From Microplitis mediator (Eukaryota; Arthropoda; Insecta; Hymenoptera; Braconidae): 64,000 nucleotides of DNA. Made by a program: the position numbers and the translations under genes. The stretch covers positions 6,990,348 through 7,054,347 of the forward strand of contig NC_079974.1 in NCBI RefSeq assembly GCF_029852145.1, read 5' to 3'. Numbering within the stretch: position 1 is the first letter of the stretch; the number at the start of each line of letters is the position of its first letter. Below are positions 37,056 through 49,419 of the stretch, piece by piece. The notes below the pieces were generated by a model. It ran no database searches and was not told the DNA's origin. It was given only the letters and a program-made list of their open reading frames with translations.

Positions 37056-39307
37056 CTGAAAAAAAAACAAATAAGGAATATTGATTGAAAAAGTCTGACC
37101 AAAGATGAGCTCTTAATTTTCATTTCAAGTACTCACTCAATAAATTTGAAATTTTCCCATTTAATAAACACGTACATTTTAAAGGTTTTTTTTTTTTTCA
37201 ATTATCTATAATTTCGCAGCATTTCATGATATTTAATTGGCAATAGGTAAAACTTACAGATAAATCTTCTCTCTTCAAAAGTGTATACAACTAATTTATG
37301 GTTTGTAACCGGTCTCACCAGTAAAAAATCTTAAAGCCAACTTTTTCTCGAATTTCATGGAATTTGTTATGTTATTCGTATATCTCAAACTTTACAACAA
37401 AATCGTACGGAAATTTTTTTATAAGGAATTTCATTTTCTAAAAAAAAAAGTTATGCGAGCAATTCGGTAAAGTACTTAAATTTCAGATAAAACAGCGATT
37501 TTTCAAATTTTGAGATATTTAATTGGATTTATCTTGAAAACTACTAGTCCTATAGTGGCCGTGGTCTGAATAACTTTTTTTTTTGTAGGAAATCAAATTC
37601 CCTATAAAAAAAAAATATCCGCGTGCGAGTACACAATTCAATCAATTTTCGTGCTATGAAAAGAGTGTAGAAAGGTTTTTGCACAAATGAAATTGTCAAC
37701 GAGGAAAAACCGTCAGTAAAGCACCCTCAGCGCTCTCGGGCTTGAGGTGTGCAAAAAAACCCCGTACAATTTTGTTGTATAATTCGTGGTTTGCATGTAA
37801 AATAAAAAAAAAAACATAAAATTCGAGAAAAATTTAGCTTTAAAATTCTTTACCGCTGAGGCCGATTACAAAACGTAAATTAGCTACAAACACTTTTAAA
37901 CAGGAAAAATTCCTCTGTAATTTCAACCTAATAAGGATTAATCATCATAAAATGATGCAAAGATATACACGGAGAAAAGCTCATTATACTATCTACGATA
38001 CTAAATTTTAAATTTCAACTATTTGATATAGTAGCAAAATTGTTCAGTGGTAATAATAATTAGTGTTACCATTGGAAATTATAACAGTGACGATTAATGT
38101 CTAAGATGCTAATTGTAACTATTAAAGTAATTGTAATTAAAATTAGAGCAATCGATGATGCTAATTATTATCATTCTAGGTTGTAAAAATTCTGGCACAA
38201 AAAATAGGATAAATTTACATAAATGTAGATCCATATTATAGCTATGAACACTGGTCACAAAAATTAAGGGATATAAAAAAAATATAAACCTGAAATTCCC
38301 AACAATGCTATCCAACGAAAAAAAAATTTTTCTAAAATGACAAAATAAATTTCCCCTCCTAGAAATAAATATAATTCGATATAATTCTGAAATTTTTCAC
38401 CAGGGTAGGACAGTCACTAAAACATCCCCATAACCACCATAAACTCATGGTTTCGCGTGATTATCGGGGAAAAAATTCTAACTTATCATTTCGAGCTCCG
38501 TGTACCCTCTGTAATTTTCACAGACTTCTAAAATTACTATAGAAAATGTGAAAATAAATCAGTTATTCACATTCTCGAAAAAATTAATTACCAGATAGCA
38601 CGAGTTTATGGTGGTTATGGGGTCGTTTCGGCGAACGGATTGTCATGGTGATATTTTTCACACTTTCTATAGTAATTTCGAGAGCCTGTGAAAATTACAG
38701 AGGGCACACGAAGTCGAAGTGATCAGTTAAAATATTTTTCCACAATAATCACCAGATAGCACGAGTTTATGGTGATTATGGGGTCGTTTTGGCAGACGGA
38801 TTCTTATGGTGATTTTTTTACATTTCTATAGTGCCCTTAAGATTCTGTGAAAATTACGGAGGGCAGACCGAACTCAAAATGATCAGTTAGAATTTTTATC
38901 TCTGAAAATCACGCGAAACCATGAGTTTATAGTGGTTATTGGGGTGTTTTAGTGACTGGGCTACCCTGTTGATGAATTTTAAACCAATTATATGAAAGTA
39001 TTTTATTCTAGGAGAATATATTTTTGGAGTTTACCCTTTAAGAATCGATTTTCATATAAGGAGCCCGGTATGGAAAAAATATGAGGTGTAAAATCTACTT
39101 AACGAATGACCTCGTTACGACTTTCACTTTTCAGGGGTATTATAGAGTGTATATAGAGTGTATAGGGTATCCTACGGGGCACCGTACGAATGAATTGTAT
39201 GTATACAATTTAACTATATATACATATATAATATATATAGGTATATAATACATACTTTACGGCGTGAGTGTAAAGGGTATCCGTATTCTACGGGGCAGCG
39301 TATGAAT

Positions 39308-39363
<56 letters not shown>

Positions 39364-39470
39364 GATGAGCTAAAAAAACCAACCTATCGAATTTACGTCT
39401 TAAAAAGGATCTATATACCTCATATTTTTTCCATACCAGGCTCCTTATATGAAAATCGATTCTTAAGGTT
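36412..39470 (-). repeat. Right arm of the giant inverted repeat
   Basis: Reverse-complement homologue of 26198-30360. It keeps the same order from outside in, lacks the MITE of the left arm, and contains at 37770-37970 an extra, oppositely oriented diverged copy of the 37260-37480 segment (CAAAATTTTG and GGTTTGTAACC-like words). Confidence 0.85.
39014..39470. mobile_element. Foldback MITE at the outer end of the right arm
   Basis: Ends GTTTACCCTTTAAGAATCG and GAAAATCGATTCTTAAGG match the MITE at 26198-26775. A (TA)n tract at about 39317-39360 lies inside. Confidence 0.7.
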
Positions 39471-39651
39471 TTAAATATTGTTTTCTATTAGTACATTACT
39501 TTGTCAGTAATCTATTTCTAGTAATTTCTTCTAGATTAACTTATTTTAAGTTTATGTAATACTAACTTTTTAATTTTTAAATAGATATGGAATGAATAAA
39601 GTAGATTTATCAACTAAAACCTCACTTAGTATATAGAACAGATTTTTAACT

Positions 39652-41180
39652 TCCCGCTAATACAATTACAGATTTTCGGGAAACACAAACTAATGGCTTT
39701 GGTTTGGTCTTCCAAAACCGAGTTTTCGAAAGATCTTGACGTTTTGATGTTCGAGAAAACTGTTTCGAACACGATGATATACGAGTGTATGTGTGTATGC
39801 GTACGTACGTAAGCCTGTATGTAAATATTCTATCACTTTTCAACAGATTAACCAATTCAGATCTTGAGTGCGGCATTCAAAGCAATTTATTGATGCCTAA
39901 AATCTGTGCAGAATTTAACTTAATTTGTACAGTATTGTAATGGGTGTACTTATTACATGAATTTATTCGTGGTCTCAATGCAATAAGTATCCCACTCATG
40001 TACAAAACTTCAGGTGTTTTGTAAACCTGTCTAACTATGCTCAGGATCTCCAGGTGAGGGTAAACCCCGACTGGACCACGCAGTGAATTAAAAATTAAGA
40101 GAGAGAAGATTTGCTGTAACTTATACTTATAAGGGAAATGTTTTAAATAATTAATAAGAAATTTACAGAAGAAAATGAGTCTGGTATATATTGAAGACGG
40201 GTCATCTTACAACAATTTATGATGACGGTGAACAATAATTAAAATGGATGGTGAATATGACTCGACAAATTTTGACCTTGAAAATATTTTATAGTGACTC
40301 TACTCTATGATATTTCTCGACGACTCTATTTTATAATATTACTCAATGACTCTATTAACAATACCAAATGGCTCTATTACAATACTAAATGACTCTATTA
40401 CAATACTAAATGACTCTATTACAATTCTAAATGACTCTATTAACAATTTTTCACAAGAAAGACTCCACTCACTTCACACTATCCTCCAGCACAGTCCCAA
40501 AGCCGCCAGAACTCCAATAGTGGTGTTGATCCTCGCCTCTCAGAACCAAGTCCTCCGTCCTCGATATCCACTTCCAAGATAAATACTCCAAAAGTCCACA
40601 GTAATTTATAATTTTCCAGAATAAGCTTCCACTTACCAGTGGGCTTATATGCTCTTGGCAAATGGCGTGTGTACGAATAACTTGTAATGGGTGTTAAGTA
40701 TAAAAATTTTATATGAATTGTATAGTTGCGGGTAATGCGTCCGTCTTCGGTGAATGCCAAAAACCAAGAGAACGTCTCTCGACAATCGCCGAGCCTCATA
40801 CCCCTCACTCGCAGGTTGGCCAACATCGACTAAAACAAAACTGTCCCCAAAACTCGACAGCAGTGACCCCAGCGATAAGTAGACTGTTCATTTATCGGCT
40901 GTTGTTGTGGGAGGAGGTCGCTCTCGTTTCGGCGCGAGTCGAATTTGAATTTGAATTTGAATTGTTTTAAAAACATAAATTTCACCCCGTTACAGTATGT
41001 TTGGAGTAATTTAAAGAATAAAATTTCTAACTTATTTCATGGATTGATTCCAAAATCTATCCAGCTTTAAGGCTCTTTATGCCGCGTCAAATGCCACCTT
41101 AAGCATCAAAACTGGATGATTTGTTCAAAATATATCGTTGTCGAAAGAATTTTAAAAAGTGTTTTTTTTTTTTACATGTT
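39652..41180 (+). mobile_element. Microsatellite-bearing MITE, split by a solo LTR
   Basis: The left piece 39652-39935 starts CTTCCCGCTAATACAATTAC; the right piece from 40999 continues with CCAGCTTTAAGGCTCTTTATG, matching the 27471-28303 copy. The gap is the solo LTR at 39936-40994. This copy has only a short TGTATG run in place of the long (TG)n tract. Confidence 0.7.
39936..40994. mobile_element. Solo LTR, 1059 bp
   Basis: It starts TGTAATGGGTG and ends CACCCCGTTACA, near-perfect inverted ends, and GTAT flanks it on both sides (39932-39935 and 40995-40998). Inside is a short tandem run of GACTCTATTACAAT(A/T)CTAAAT at 40340-40450. No ORF of note. Confidence 0.88.
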
Positions 41181-43636
41181 TAAAATTGTTTAACTGATTA
41201 TTCCTAAGATTTTTTTAAATGTTAAACGGCAAAATCGGTCTTGTAGTTCAAAAGATATTGGCGACCAAGTATTGAAAAAATAACCATTCACGTCATTTTT
41301 CCTACGTAACTTACGATATGATATACGAAATGTATCAAAAATTGATCCGTGTCTACTATTTTGCAGTCTTTTTTCATTGCCACATAATCTATAGCAATCG
41401 GTTCGTTAGTTTGGATAATATTATCGCCTAAAAATCGGAAACACCACTTTTTTTTGCACTTGTTTTTTTGATGTTCAAGATTTAAACGCTCTGATCTAAT
41501 ATGAAGCTCATTTAATGATTTAGTTTAATCGAATTTTTTTATTTTTGTCGAAAGTTATCGATTTTATTAAGTAAAATCGTAAAAAAAATTAAAAGTCCGC
41601 TTGTTCATTAATTATTTGTAATTTGTCGAATTTTTAAAGCTTAATTTTTTGCCTTTAAGATTTAATAGCTATTGAATAACATATGGATCATTCCATGTCA
41701 AATCAACCGATAGTTGAAATCGACGTCTTCCGATTTGAATGAAATTTCGTCAGAAGTATACCTTTATGCTATAATGAAGTTTTACTAACCGAAAAAAATT
41801 AAAAAAATTTTCATTTAAAGTAATGCAAAACTCAAAAGCTTATTATTTTTCGAATCTTTCAAGTTTACTTTTTGAATATCTCGAAAACTATTATAGTTAC
41901 AATAACCGACTTTGGTTCATTATAAAGAGGATACTTGGGCTACCAAAAAAAATGTATTTAAAAAAAAATTTTGGAAAAAATTTCAAAAATTTCAATATTT
42001 AGAAACGTTCAAAATTTAATAATTCAAAATCTAATTTTTTCTTTGGCTCAAATTTTTTCGCAGACTACCTATACATGTCCTTAGAAGACCCTGAAATTTT
42101 CAGAGAGGTGTTTATTTTTGTTTCGAAAACATGCATCTTTGAAATTAGAAATTTTTTTTTTTCGCACACGGAGAAAGATTCCGCTCAAAATTAAATTGTA
42201 ATCACAACCATAACTAAAAATTTGTTATCTTAAATAAATAAGCACAATGCATAAAAAACAAAAAGGCCATTCGGCAGCCGAAATGGAAGTAGATTTTTCA
42301 TTAATTAATTTTTTTCACTGTTCAAATAAAAGTTGATAATGAAATAAAATTTTTTTTGACATTTTCTTGAAAATTCTCGAGATGATAAAACAAAAAAATC
42401 AAAAAATTATAAGTATAATGCCAAAAATTGAAGCTAACTAAATGAGCTTCAGAAGAATTTTTGATGATAATGGACTATATGTTTTGATTTGACGTTATTT
42501 AAAGATACCTATGCTTATATTCAAACTATCGGACCAATGGTATTCCGGACCCTATTCGAAAAATTATGATAGATTATGGTTTTAATGCTCGAAAATTCTA
42601 GCATAAGGACAAAGGCGATAATTTGCTTTCAATAAAATCTACTAATAAAATATTCTAAGATTAAAATTTGATTGTGATATATCACAGTGTCATGCTTGAA
42701 ATTAGTACTAATATTTGAAATAAAAAGCCTATTACAATATCAAACGACGAGTAGATATAGAAAATATTATCATCATAACTAATGTTAATCTTGTTATTGA
42801 TATATCATATCATTTATACACTGTCGGTAAAACAAAATTGTATATACCCATTGAATTGAGATGTTTGGATTTTATAAGTGTCACACTGCGATAATATGAA
42901 TTTAAGTAGCTCCATGAATTTACTAAGAAGTTGGAGAACTAATGCAATAGCAAAATTTCATTAAATGAATGGTAAAATAAGTAATTTCAGTAATCCAGGC
43001 ATATGTATAGGCATGAAAATTAAAGCTTATTTGAAGAGCTTTCAGATGAATTTAATATAAAGTCGATAAGTTATCACATTCAAAAGATATTGAAGGAAGA
43101 ATAAGTAAAAATATGAATTTTTGACATTTTGAAAATTTTGAAATGCTATAACTTCTAAACAAATCGACCGATTGAGCTCATTTTCAAACTCGAACATGGT
43201 AGTCACGCACAAAATACGTAGACTAAGTTTTAAGGTGATCGGTTCGAAATTGTGGCTATAATCAAAGTGAAAACCTGCATAAAATTAGCTTTTATAATAT
43301 TTTGTAAATGTTCAAAACCATTTATCTATTATGAAAAATGGTCCAATCAATGAGCTGTATAGTCAAAATTGTAGGCAATCGAACGAGCTTTTACATAGAA
43401 CAAACGAAAATAAGCTATTTCTTTCCGTTTAGAAGTTACATCCAGTTAAAGCGGCAAACAAATTTTTTTTGAAAATTTTACAAAATTTCAATTGACCATA
43501 ACTTCTAAACTTATTGGCCGAATCAGCTCATCTTCGAACTCATCCAAGGTAATCGTCCATAGAATAAGTTTACTCAGTTTCATTAAGATCGGTGTAGAAT
43601 TGCGGACGCTATCGTTGGAGAACGGCGCGTTATATT

Positions 43637-43679
<43 letters not shown>

Positions 43680-43744
43680 AATACATATATAAACTTTTGA
43701 AGTGAATGTATTTCCTGACTCAGCTCGCCGAGCTGAGTTTAGGG
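41181..43744. other. Old repeats, no gene
   Basis: 41820-41930 reappears inverted at 61316-61440 (TTTTCGAATCTTTCAAG, ACTATTATAGTTAC). Around 43145 and 43495 a unit ATAACTTCTAAAC...CGATTGAGCTCA is repeated with about 350 base spacing. An (AT)n tract lies at 43637-43680. No coding region is supported. Confidence 0.6.
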
Positions 43745-45031
43745 TGTTATGTCCGCCGCTTAGATTTAAATTATTTATCCGGGATTTATCCCTTTGGTAG
43801 CGATAGAAGAATTTAACGAGCGATTTGGAGGATGCGGACAACAGTAAAGAATACGAGGAAGGTTTTCACTTCCTATATTTATTATTTATTGTGGGTTTTT
43901 CGAAGAGTACGAACCCAAACGCCTTCGAGCTTGATCACGTTGCATTTATAAATCGATCAATAGAGAGAAAATGTTTTAAATGTCTCTCACTTACCTTCAG
44001 ATGATTCTTTCTTCTAACACGGCAGGTTTTTATCCCTCCAGAACTTTGCAGCTCACTCGGCCTCCTCCTGAGTGGATTTGGTTGAATAGGCGCGGCTAGG
44101 GTTGTAGGATAAAATCTTATGTGCTACTTTCGAATGAAACTCTGAAGATTGAAGTTATGATCTCTAGTCTTTTTATTAAACGTTTCAATTACAATATTTT
44201 TAATTGAACTTCACTTATACACTATACTTTTCACAATGGTTTGCACTTAAAAAGATATAAAACCATTTAATTTGATTATTATTAATTTTAGTTATTTTTA
44301 ATATATTTCTTAATTTATGCGTCCTTATGTAGCCTTATGGCTTTTTATGCGCAGATTATCTCGACCCGAGATCGGACTTCAATACACTTGATTTTTGTGT
44401 CACTATTCGATCGAGTCGGAGTGATTTTGATAATAATTGTAAATAACAAAAAAATACCGCTACACAATATGAAAATATCGGCCTAGTACCTTAATCAACT
44501 TACAATTTAACTGAATCTAAATATAAGATAAACCGCTGTTAATAAAATAATACCGCTACACGATAGGAACTATCGGCCTAGTACCTTTTATTAAGGACGG
44601 TTACTTATTGCCTTGTCTAGGACAGATTTTTGCAATAAGATTACGGGCTATCGACGCCGTTTACGCGGACCGTAGGACTCGAAATTTAAAGATCTGATCA
44701 ACAACCACGACACCGTTTACACGATACCGTAGGACTCGAGATCTGAAAATTTGATCAACAACTAAGGCCCTGAGCCATGGTGCTCAGGCTATTTAAAACT
44801 TTTTGATTGATGTTTGATGGGAGTAATTAAATTGTTGTCATTGGTGGAAAATGACGACAGGTTTTTATTTATTCGTCAATCGTTATTGCAAAAATCGTCG
44901 CGCTACTTTTATACGCATAAGTGATGGTAGAACTGACGCTGCGTTTTCGCGTGCTTTTGTAAAGAGAAGTTTCGTAAATTTATTTATGAAATAAAATAAA
45001 TTAAATAAAAAAAAATTTATTGGACATAACA
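43745..45031 (-). mobile_element. 3' LTR of the 16.6 kb element
   Basis: Starts TGTTATGTCC and ends GGACATAACA, a 10-base perfect inverted terminus. No mismatch with 59064-60350 was seen in the stretches I aligned by eye. On the coding strand CCGGGGGATA precedes it, a weak polypurine tract. Confidence 0.95.
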
Positions 45032-45546
45032 TATCCCCCGGAAAGTAAGAGGGTTGCAAAACTCTCTTGCTTTCCTAAACAAAATGTCCTCTCTTTATCA
45101 AAAGGTCGCGATAACGCTTACAAATGTTATTAATTGATATATATATATATATAATTAGTTTAATTATATCCTTACTCAGATAAAAGATGATTGTTCACCC
45201 ATGATTAGTTATTTAGTATTAAGAGTATGTAAAACATCTTAAGTATAAATCTACCCATACCTGTATATTAAGAGTAATATGGCTAATATAAGTAAATCTT
45301 TGGATATTTAAACACGATAGGCTGTTATGGTTACGTAATGATATAACTTGGGAAGTAAGGTAGGGTCCTGCCTTGTTTCCTGCGTGTTGCATTTATTTAA
45401 ATCTGCATCACGCCGACACCTAGCGATGTATGGTTTATTAATTAATTTTGCTGATTCCGTACCGGGGAATATGATCCTAGATCAAATGACGCCGTCGGTG
45501 TCCATTCTTTCTTTCTAAAAAAAAGAAAAGAAAAAAAAACTCCAGT
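45032..45546. other. Accessory region, between the 3' LTR and the first antisense gene
   Basis: No ORF. It would hold the promoter and 5' UTR of the antisense gene at 45547. No clear TATA box or initiator can be assigned; the A/T-rich stretch GGATATTTAAACACG near 45302 is a weak candidate only. Confidence 0.4.
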
Positions 45547-46172
45547 ATGCGAATTACTGCAGTGCAAAACGGGAACACAGAGGAAGAACGTGAAAAAAAA
45601 TTTTGTGAATCCGTGAACATGTATATGACTGGGCGTAATTTCCGGGGTTACAGCACGTGGTTCCAGATGGTTCTGAATCGTCGTACCCCAGAAGTAAGTG
45701 CAGGGTTATAAAGTTATAAAGTATGTTAACAAGAAAAAAAATTTATAATAATCTATTTCTCTTTTTCATTTCTAGGAACTCTTGATGTTAGCATCATTGA
45801 TAACAGCTCTGACCCGGCCTCTAAATCCGGTGGTGGCCCTGGAGCTAATAACGTTCGTCTGGCGAGTCGCTCGCGCTCACCCGCCCGAATTGGAGGTCCT
45901 TCGGGCGTTTTACGAGCCGAGGGAGCCCACGGCGCCGGCTTTCGAATTGTACGTGCCTCCAAACCTTGATGAGGTCGAGGTTTTGGCCACCGCCTTAAGG
46001 GAGACGGCAGAAAATCAGTTCAGGTAGATTTCTCGTTATTGTTTTTCAAAAGAAGGAAAAAAAAAAAAATTTTATTTAAATCCTTTCCTTTCAAAAAAAA
46101 AAAAAAAAATTTTTTATGTATTTTTTTTCTAGAACGCGACCCATCGTTACCGCCTTAAGTGAGGAGGAGTGA
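45547..46172 (+). CDS. Antisense accessory gene 1 (three exons, 144 aa), unknown product
   Basis: Exons 45547-45693, 45776-46023 and 46133-46172 join cleanly: GAA/GTAAGT donor, TTTCTAG acceptors, phases 0 and 2, ending in TGA with AATAAA about 60 bases on. The protein starts MRITAVQNGN, has a middle part rich in Leu, Ala, Val and Pro (LLMLASLITALTRPLNPVVA, then EVLRAFYEPREP) and an acidic tail (ALSEEE). Exons are near 50% GC while introns are T/A-rich, as in real genes. It lies inside the retroviral element, on the strand opposite gag-pol-env. I recognise no family. The exon structure is inferred from splice signals and frame, not from transcripts. Confidence 0.6.
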
Positions 46173-46773
46173 GGGTAACGCTGTTCGAGGGAGAGGCGTC
46201 AAATTTAACACAAAAAAAACAAAAATTAACTAAATAAACATTAACTAAAATAAACTTAAAACAAAATTCTAAGCTCATGGAGAATTTATATAAAAATGAA
46301 ATCTATGTGTATATATAATAAAAAAAAAAATTTTCTTATCCACCCGAGTAAATTTTATTAATTAAATCCTTTTCCCTTTATGATAAAATTATTTTTTTTC
46401 TAAGTATTAGCCATACGTGTGCATCTGAGGGAGAGAGTCGTGGTTAATATGTGAGAGAGTGGGATCGGTAGTGCCCAATCGGTCTCCTCTTTGTGCGACG
46501 TTCGTCGCTCTCGCGGACGCTCTATAACAACGAGATGCTAGGTATCGACCGCTGCATTGATTCTTTGGATAAATGAACATTTAACCGGCAAGTGGTGCTA
46601 TCTTACAGATTTCTGGGGGAACTGATTCCCAACGACGGCTTACTTCCCACGGAATTATTTCCATCTTTGTTACTCTTATTGAAATTTTTCGTTTAACGCA
46701 ATTAGCGGGTAATATCGTTCATCATGCTTGAAATATCCAAAGATTACATTTGGTTATACTATTTATCTTAATG

Positions 46774-46822
<49 letters not shown>

Positions 46823-47235
46823 ATTTATTTTTATATATTAATATATGATAGAGTAATAAAATAATATTATAATATTGTTTTTGCTCAAACGAAACTTAAG
46901 CGTATTTGCGGGTGAAGGTGCGAAATGCTTAATCGTAGAATATTGGTCGATTTTTGCCGATATCAGCAAGGTCAAGGATCTTTTACTTTTATTTTCATTA
47001 TTTTCAGAATTATTTTGTTCACATCGTTCATAATATTTTTCGTTTATTGTTGTTACTGCTTCTATTTAGTAACTGTGAACTGTTTAAACTGGGGTAAGTA
47101 GGTTTTAATAAAATTTTTTTTTTTTTCGCAATTTTTTTTTTTCGAGCAAAAGGAAAATTATAATAGCACTGCTCCCGTCCCCTCAGGAAGCAACAGAATT
47201 TATTCTTTGCTTTCTGATTTTAAATATTCTTTCAG
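46173..47235. other. Accessory region between antisense genes 1 and 2
   Basis: Contains the AATAAA of gene 1 (46232-46237), a (TA)n tract (about 46779-46817), and near 47069-47093 a short exon-like piece between a TATTTAG acceptor and a GGGGTAAGTA donor that could be a 5' UTR exon of gene 2. A GC-richer patch at 46420-46640 is uncalled. Confidence 0.45.
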
Positions 47236-47252
47236 GCTGGAAAGAAAAAAAA

Positions 47253-47720
47253 ATGTGCAACGGATTAATTCGTAGTTCACGGGATTCATTAGAAGGATGC
47301 CCTTTTCCAACGGTTGAGGCATTAGGTGTTCCCGAAGTTCAACCCCTATGGTATGATTACTTCGATCCCGTATTTTTGTTTGTAACCCATCAATATGAGG
47401 TCGATTGGTTGCATTCTATTGCCCCTTTCGTCCCCCCTACTGATTCACAGGGTGTGGTTACAACGTTGTTGGATGTAATTATTATTATTATAAATATTTT
47501 CCTAATTTGTTCTTTTCATTGCAAGTAAAAAAAAAAATTTTCTTTTCAGTATGCTGTGACTAACTTGCATTTGCACTATACGGACGATCGTTTGCTCAAT
47601 TGTGGAACTTTATTGGAAAGTTTAAGAGATATTAGAGACATCAGAGAATACCGAAAAAATCTTCGGTTTTTAAATTTTCGTTTAAAGGAATTTCCTTTAA
47701 TTTGGTTATTTAGATGTTAA
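47253..47720 (+). CDS. Antisense accessory gene 2 (two coding exons, 130 aa), unknown product
   Basis: Exons 47253-47474 and 47550-47720 join in phase 0 (GGAT/GTAATT donor, TTTTCAG acceptor), ending in TAA with AATAAA at 47755. A TTTCAG acceptor at 47235 suggests a 5' UTR intron 47094-47235. The N-terminal half is rich in Pro, Tyr and Trp (PLWYDYFDPVFLFVTHQYEV); the C-terminal half is basic and Leu-rich (RDIREYRKNLRFLNFRLKEF). The end LIWLFRC is hydrophobic but too short for a sure membrane segment. No family recognised. Confidence 0.6.
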
Positions 47721-48001
47721 TCTCAAAAAAAAACTTTATTAAACAGCTGAATTAAATAAAAAAAATTTATAATAAATTTTTGACTTACTCATTTCAAACC
47801 TTTTCTAATGCATTCCCCTTTTCGAGGAAAAAAAAAAAATTTTGTTTTTGTACTAACTCTTCAGATCTAAATAATTTATTTTAACGTTCGTTAAATATCG
47901 TTGTATTGAACGTTTATGTCGCTCAGCTTCTCATATTTCAGCTGATCGCAACATTCTTACCTCCAGACTGTCATTCCAGTGTTTAACTTTGCACAATTAA
48001 C

Positions 48002-48547
48002 ATGTCTCTATCATTCGGACAAAAATATCACCTTGACGATCCGATCTTCTATTTCGTTAGGTCGGATTTAGAGTTTGCCTATATTAGGCGAATTCTCTCA
48101 ATTTGGAACCCGGAGGTCCAAATTTGTGATTGTTATTATTCTTGTGGTGTGAGAAATAATTTATTACATGTAAGTTGCACAAAGTTAATTAGAATTAGTG
48201 AGAAACACTAATTTATATGTGGTTGGTGTTCCTAATGGACTTTGTTTATTTAGTATTATTTGAATACTACGCATTCCCTGCCTTGCTGTCCTAGACGGTT
48301 GAAGCGGGAGTTATTTTTGGCTTGGAGTAAGCACGTTTGGAGGACTAAGGAAAAGGAAGATGACGATGACGAGGACGACGATTGGTTACTCGATATGGAA
48401 CCAATCGATTGGTTGTTCGATGGGACCATTAGAATTGAGGAGGATATCGAACTCGAGGCATTGGAGGAACTTGGGGATTCCGAGGATGAAGGTTCAGTGG
48501 ATCTTGATGGAGAGGTAGATCCCTTCGATCCAGCCGTTGCTGGATAA
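48002..48547 (+). CDS. Antisense accessory gene 3 (two exons, 153 aa), acidic C-terminus
   Basis: Exons 48002-48169 and 48254-48547 join in phase 0 (CAT/GTAAGT, TTTATTTAG/TAT). The first exon has FYFVRSDLEFAYIRRILSIW and a Cys pair cluster (CDCYYSC); the second has CCPRRLKRELFLAWSKHVWR then a very acidic tail (DDDDEDDDWLLDMEPIDWLF) ending VDPFDPAVAG. A basic patch followed by an acidic Trp/Phe-containing tail could act as an activation or protein-binding domain; that is conjecture. Family unknown. It is the accessory gene closest to env and converges on it tail to tail. Confidence 0.62.
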
Positions 48548-49150
48548 ATGAACATTTTTCACAACCACTTATTTTTTGTGACGTCATCTTACTTAATAAA
48601 GATTGACGACTGGAAATTCTTTGTGTTTTTTTTTTGTTTATTTGGTTTCTTTTTTTTTTTTTTTATATCTTTCCCAAAAAAAAACGAATTTCTGTTTTTT
48701 TATTTTTTTTTTGTACTTTTATTTATTAGCGATATTTTTTTTTTTTTTTTTTTTTTTTCGTTGGTCGCCTGGTAAGTGAGATTGTTTACTTTATTTGAGG
48801 TAAGTTATTACTTTTTGTTAATTATTCATTTTATCCGGCTGGGTTCTAAAAGAGATTTCTTTTTTGATTTAGGTTGGTGAAATAAAGGAGTTGGCGGGTA
48901 ATAGGAGAAATGGGGAATAGAAGGGATTGTTTGAAAGCGGGTGTATCCGGTTAGAATTTGGAGGAATTTTTAAGAAGTCCAGTGGGAACATAAATTGAAG
49001 TTGTTCTGACGAGTAATTATAAGGTAAGAATGTCCGATTCAATTTTTGTAGATAAAGACCTTAATTTTAATAATTCGTTCCAACTTAGGAAATTCCAGTC
49101 AACGCTCTCTGCTATATCTTATTGTTAGTTTCCATAATTGAGTCTCCCTT

Positions 49151-49194
<44 letters not shown>

Positions 49195-49419
49195 TTTACT
49201 GTTTCTAACCGGAGGTGTATGCCGGTCAAGTAGGATTCCTTTTCAAAAAATTTCTAGGAAGTAAAGATATGATTAATAAAATGAAATCTAAAGAGGGAAT
49301 TTATTCCTGCAACTTATTCTACTCCTTTTTTTTTTTTTTTTTTGAAAAGGATTCTTACTTAGCGGTTTTAATATAACAAGTTTTATATCTGACTTTAAAC
49401 TAACTAGGTTGGCTACTGT
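48548..49419. other. Intergenic T-rich stretch between accessory gene 3 and env
   Basis: Long T runs (48648-48663, 48730-48758, 49151-49192, 49328-49344) and several GTAAG words on the plus strand (48774, 48801, 49022). No ORF. It carries the 3' ends of both convergent genes. Confidence 0.5.

Noticed and set aside
48256..48555. Ser-rich minus-strand frame
   Set aside because: It is the complement of the acidic exon of accessory gene 3, which has splice support.
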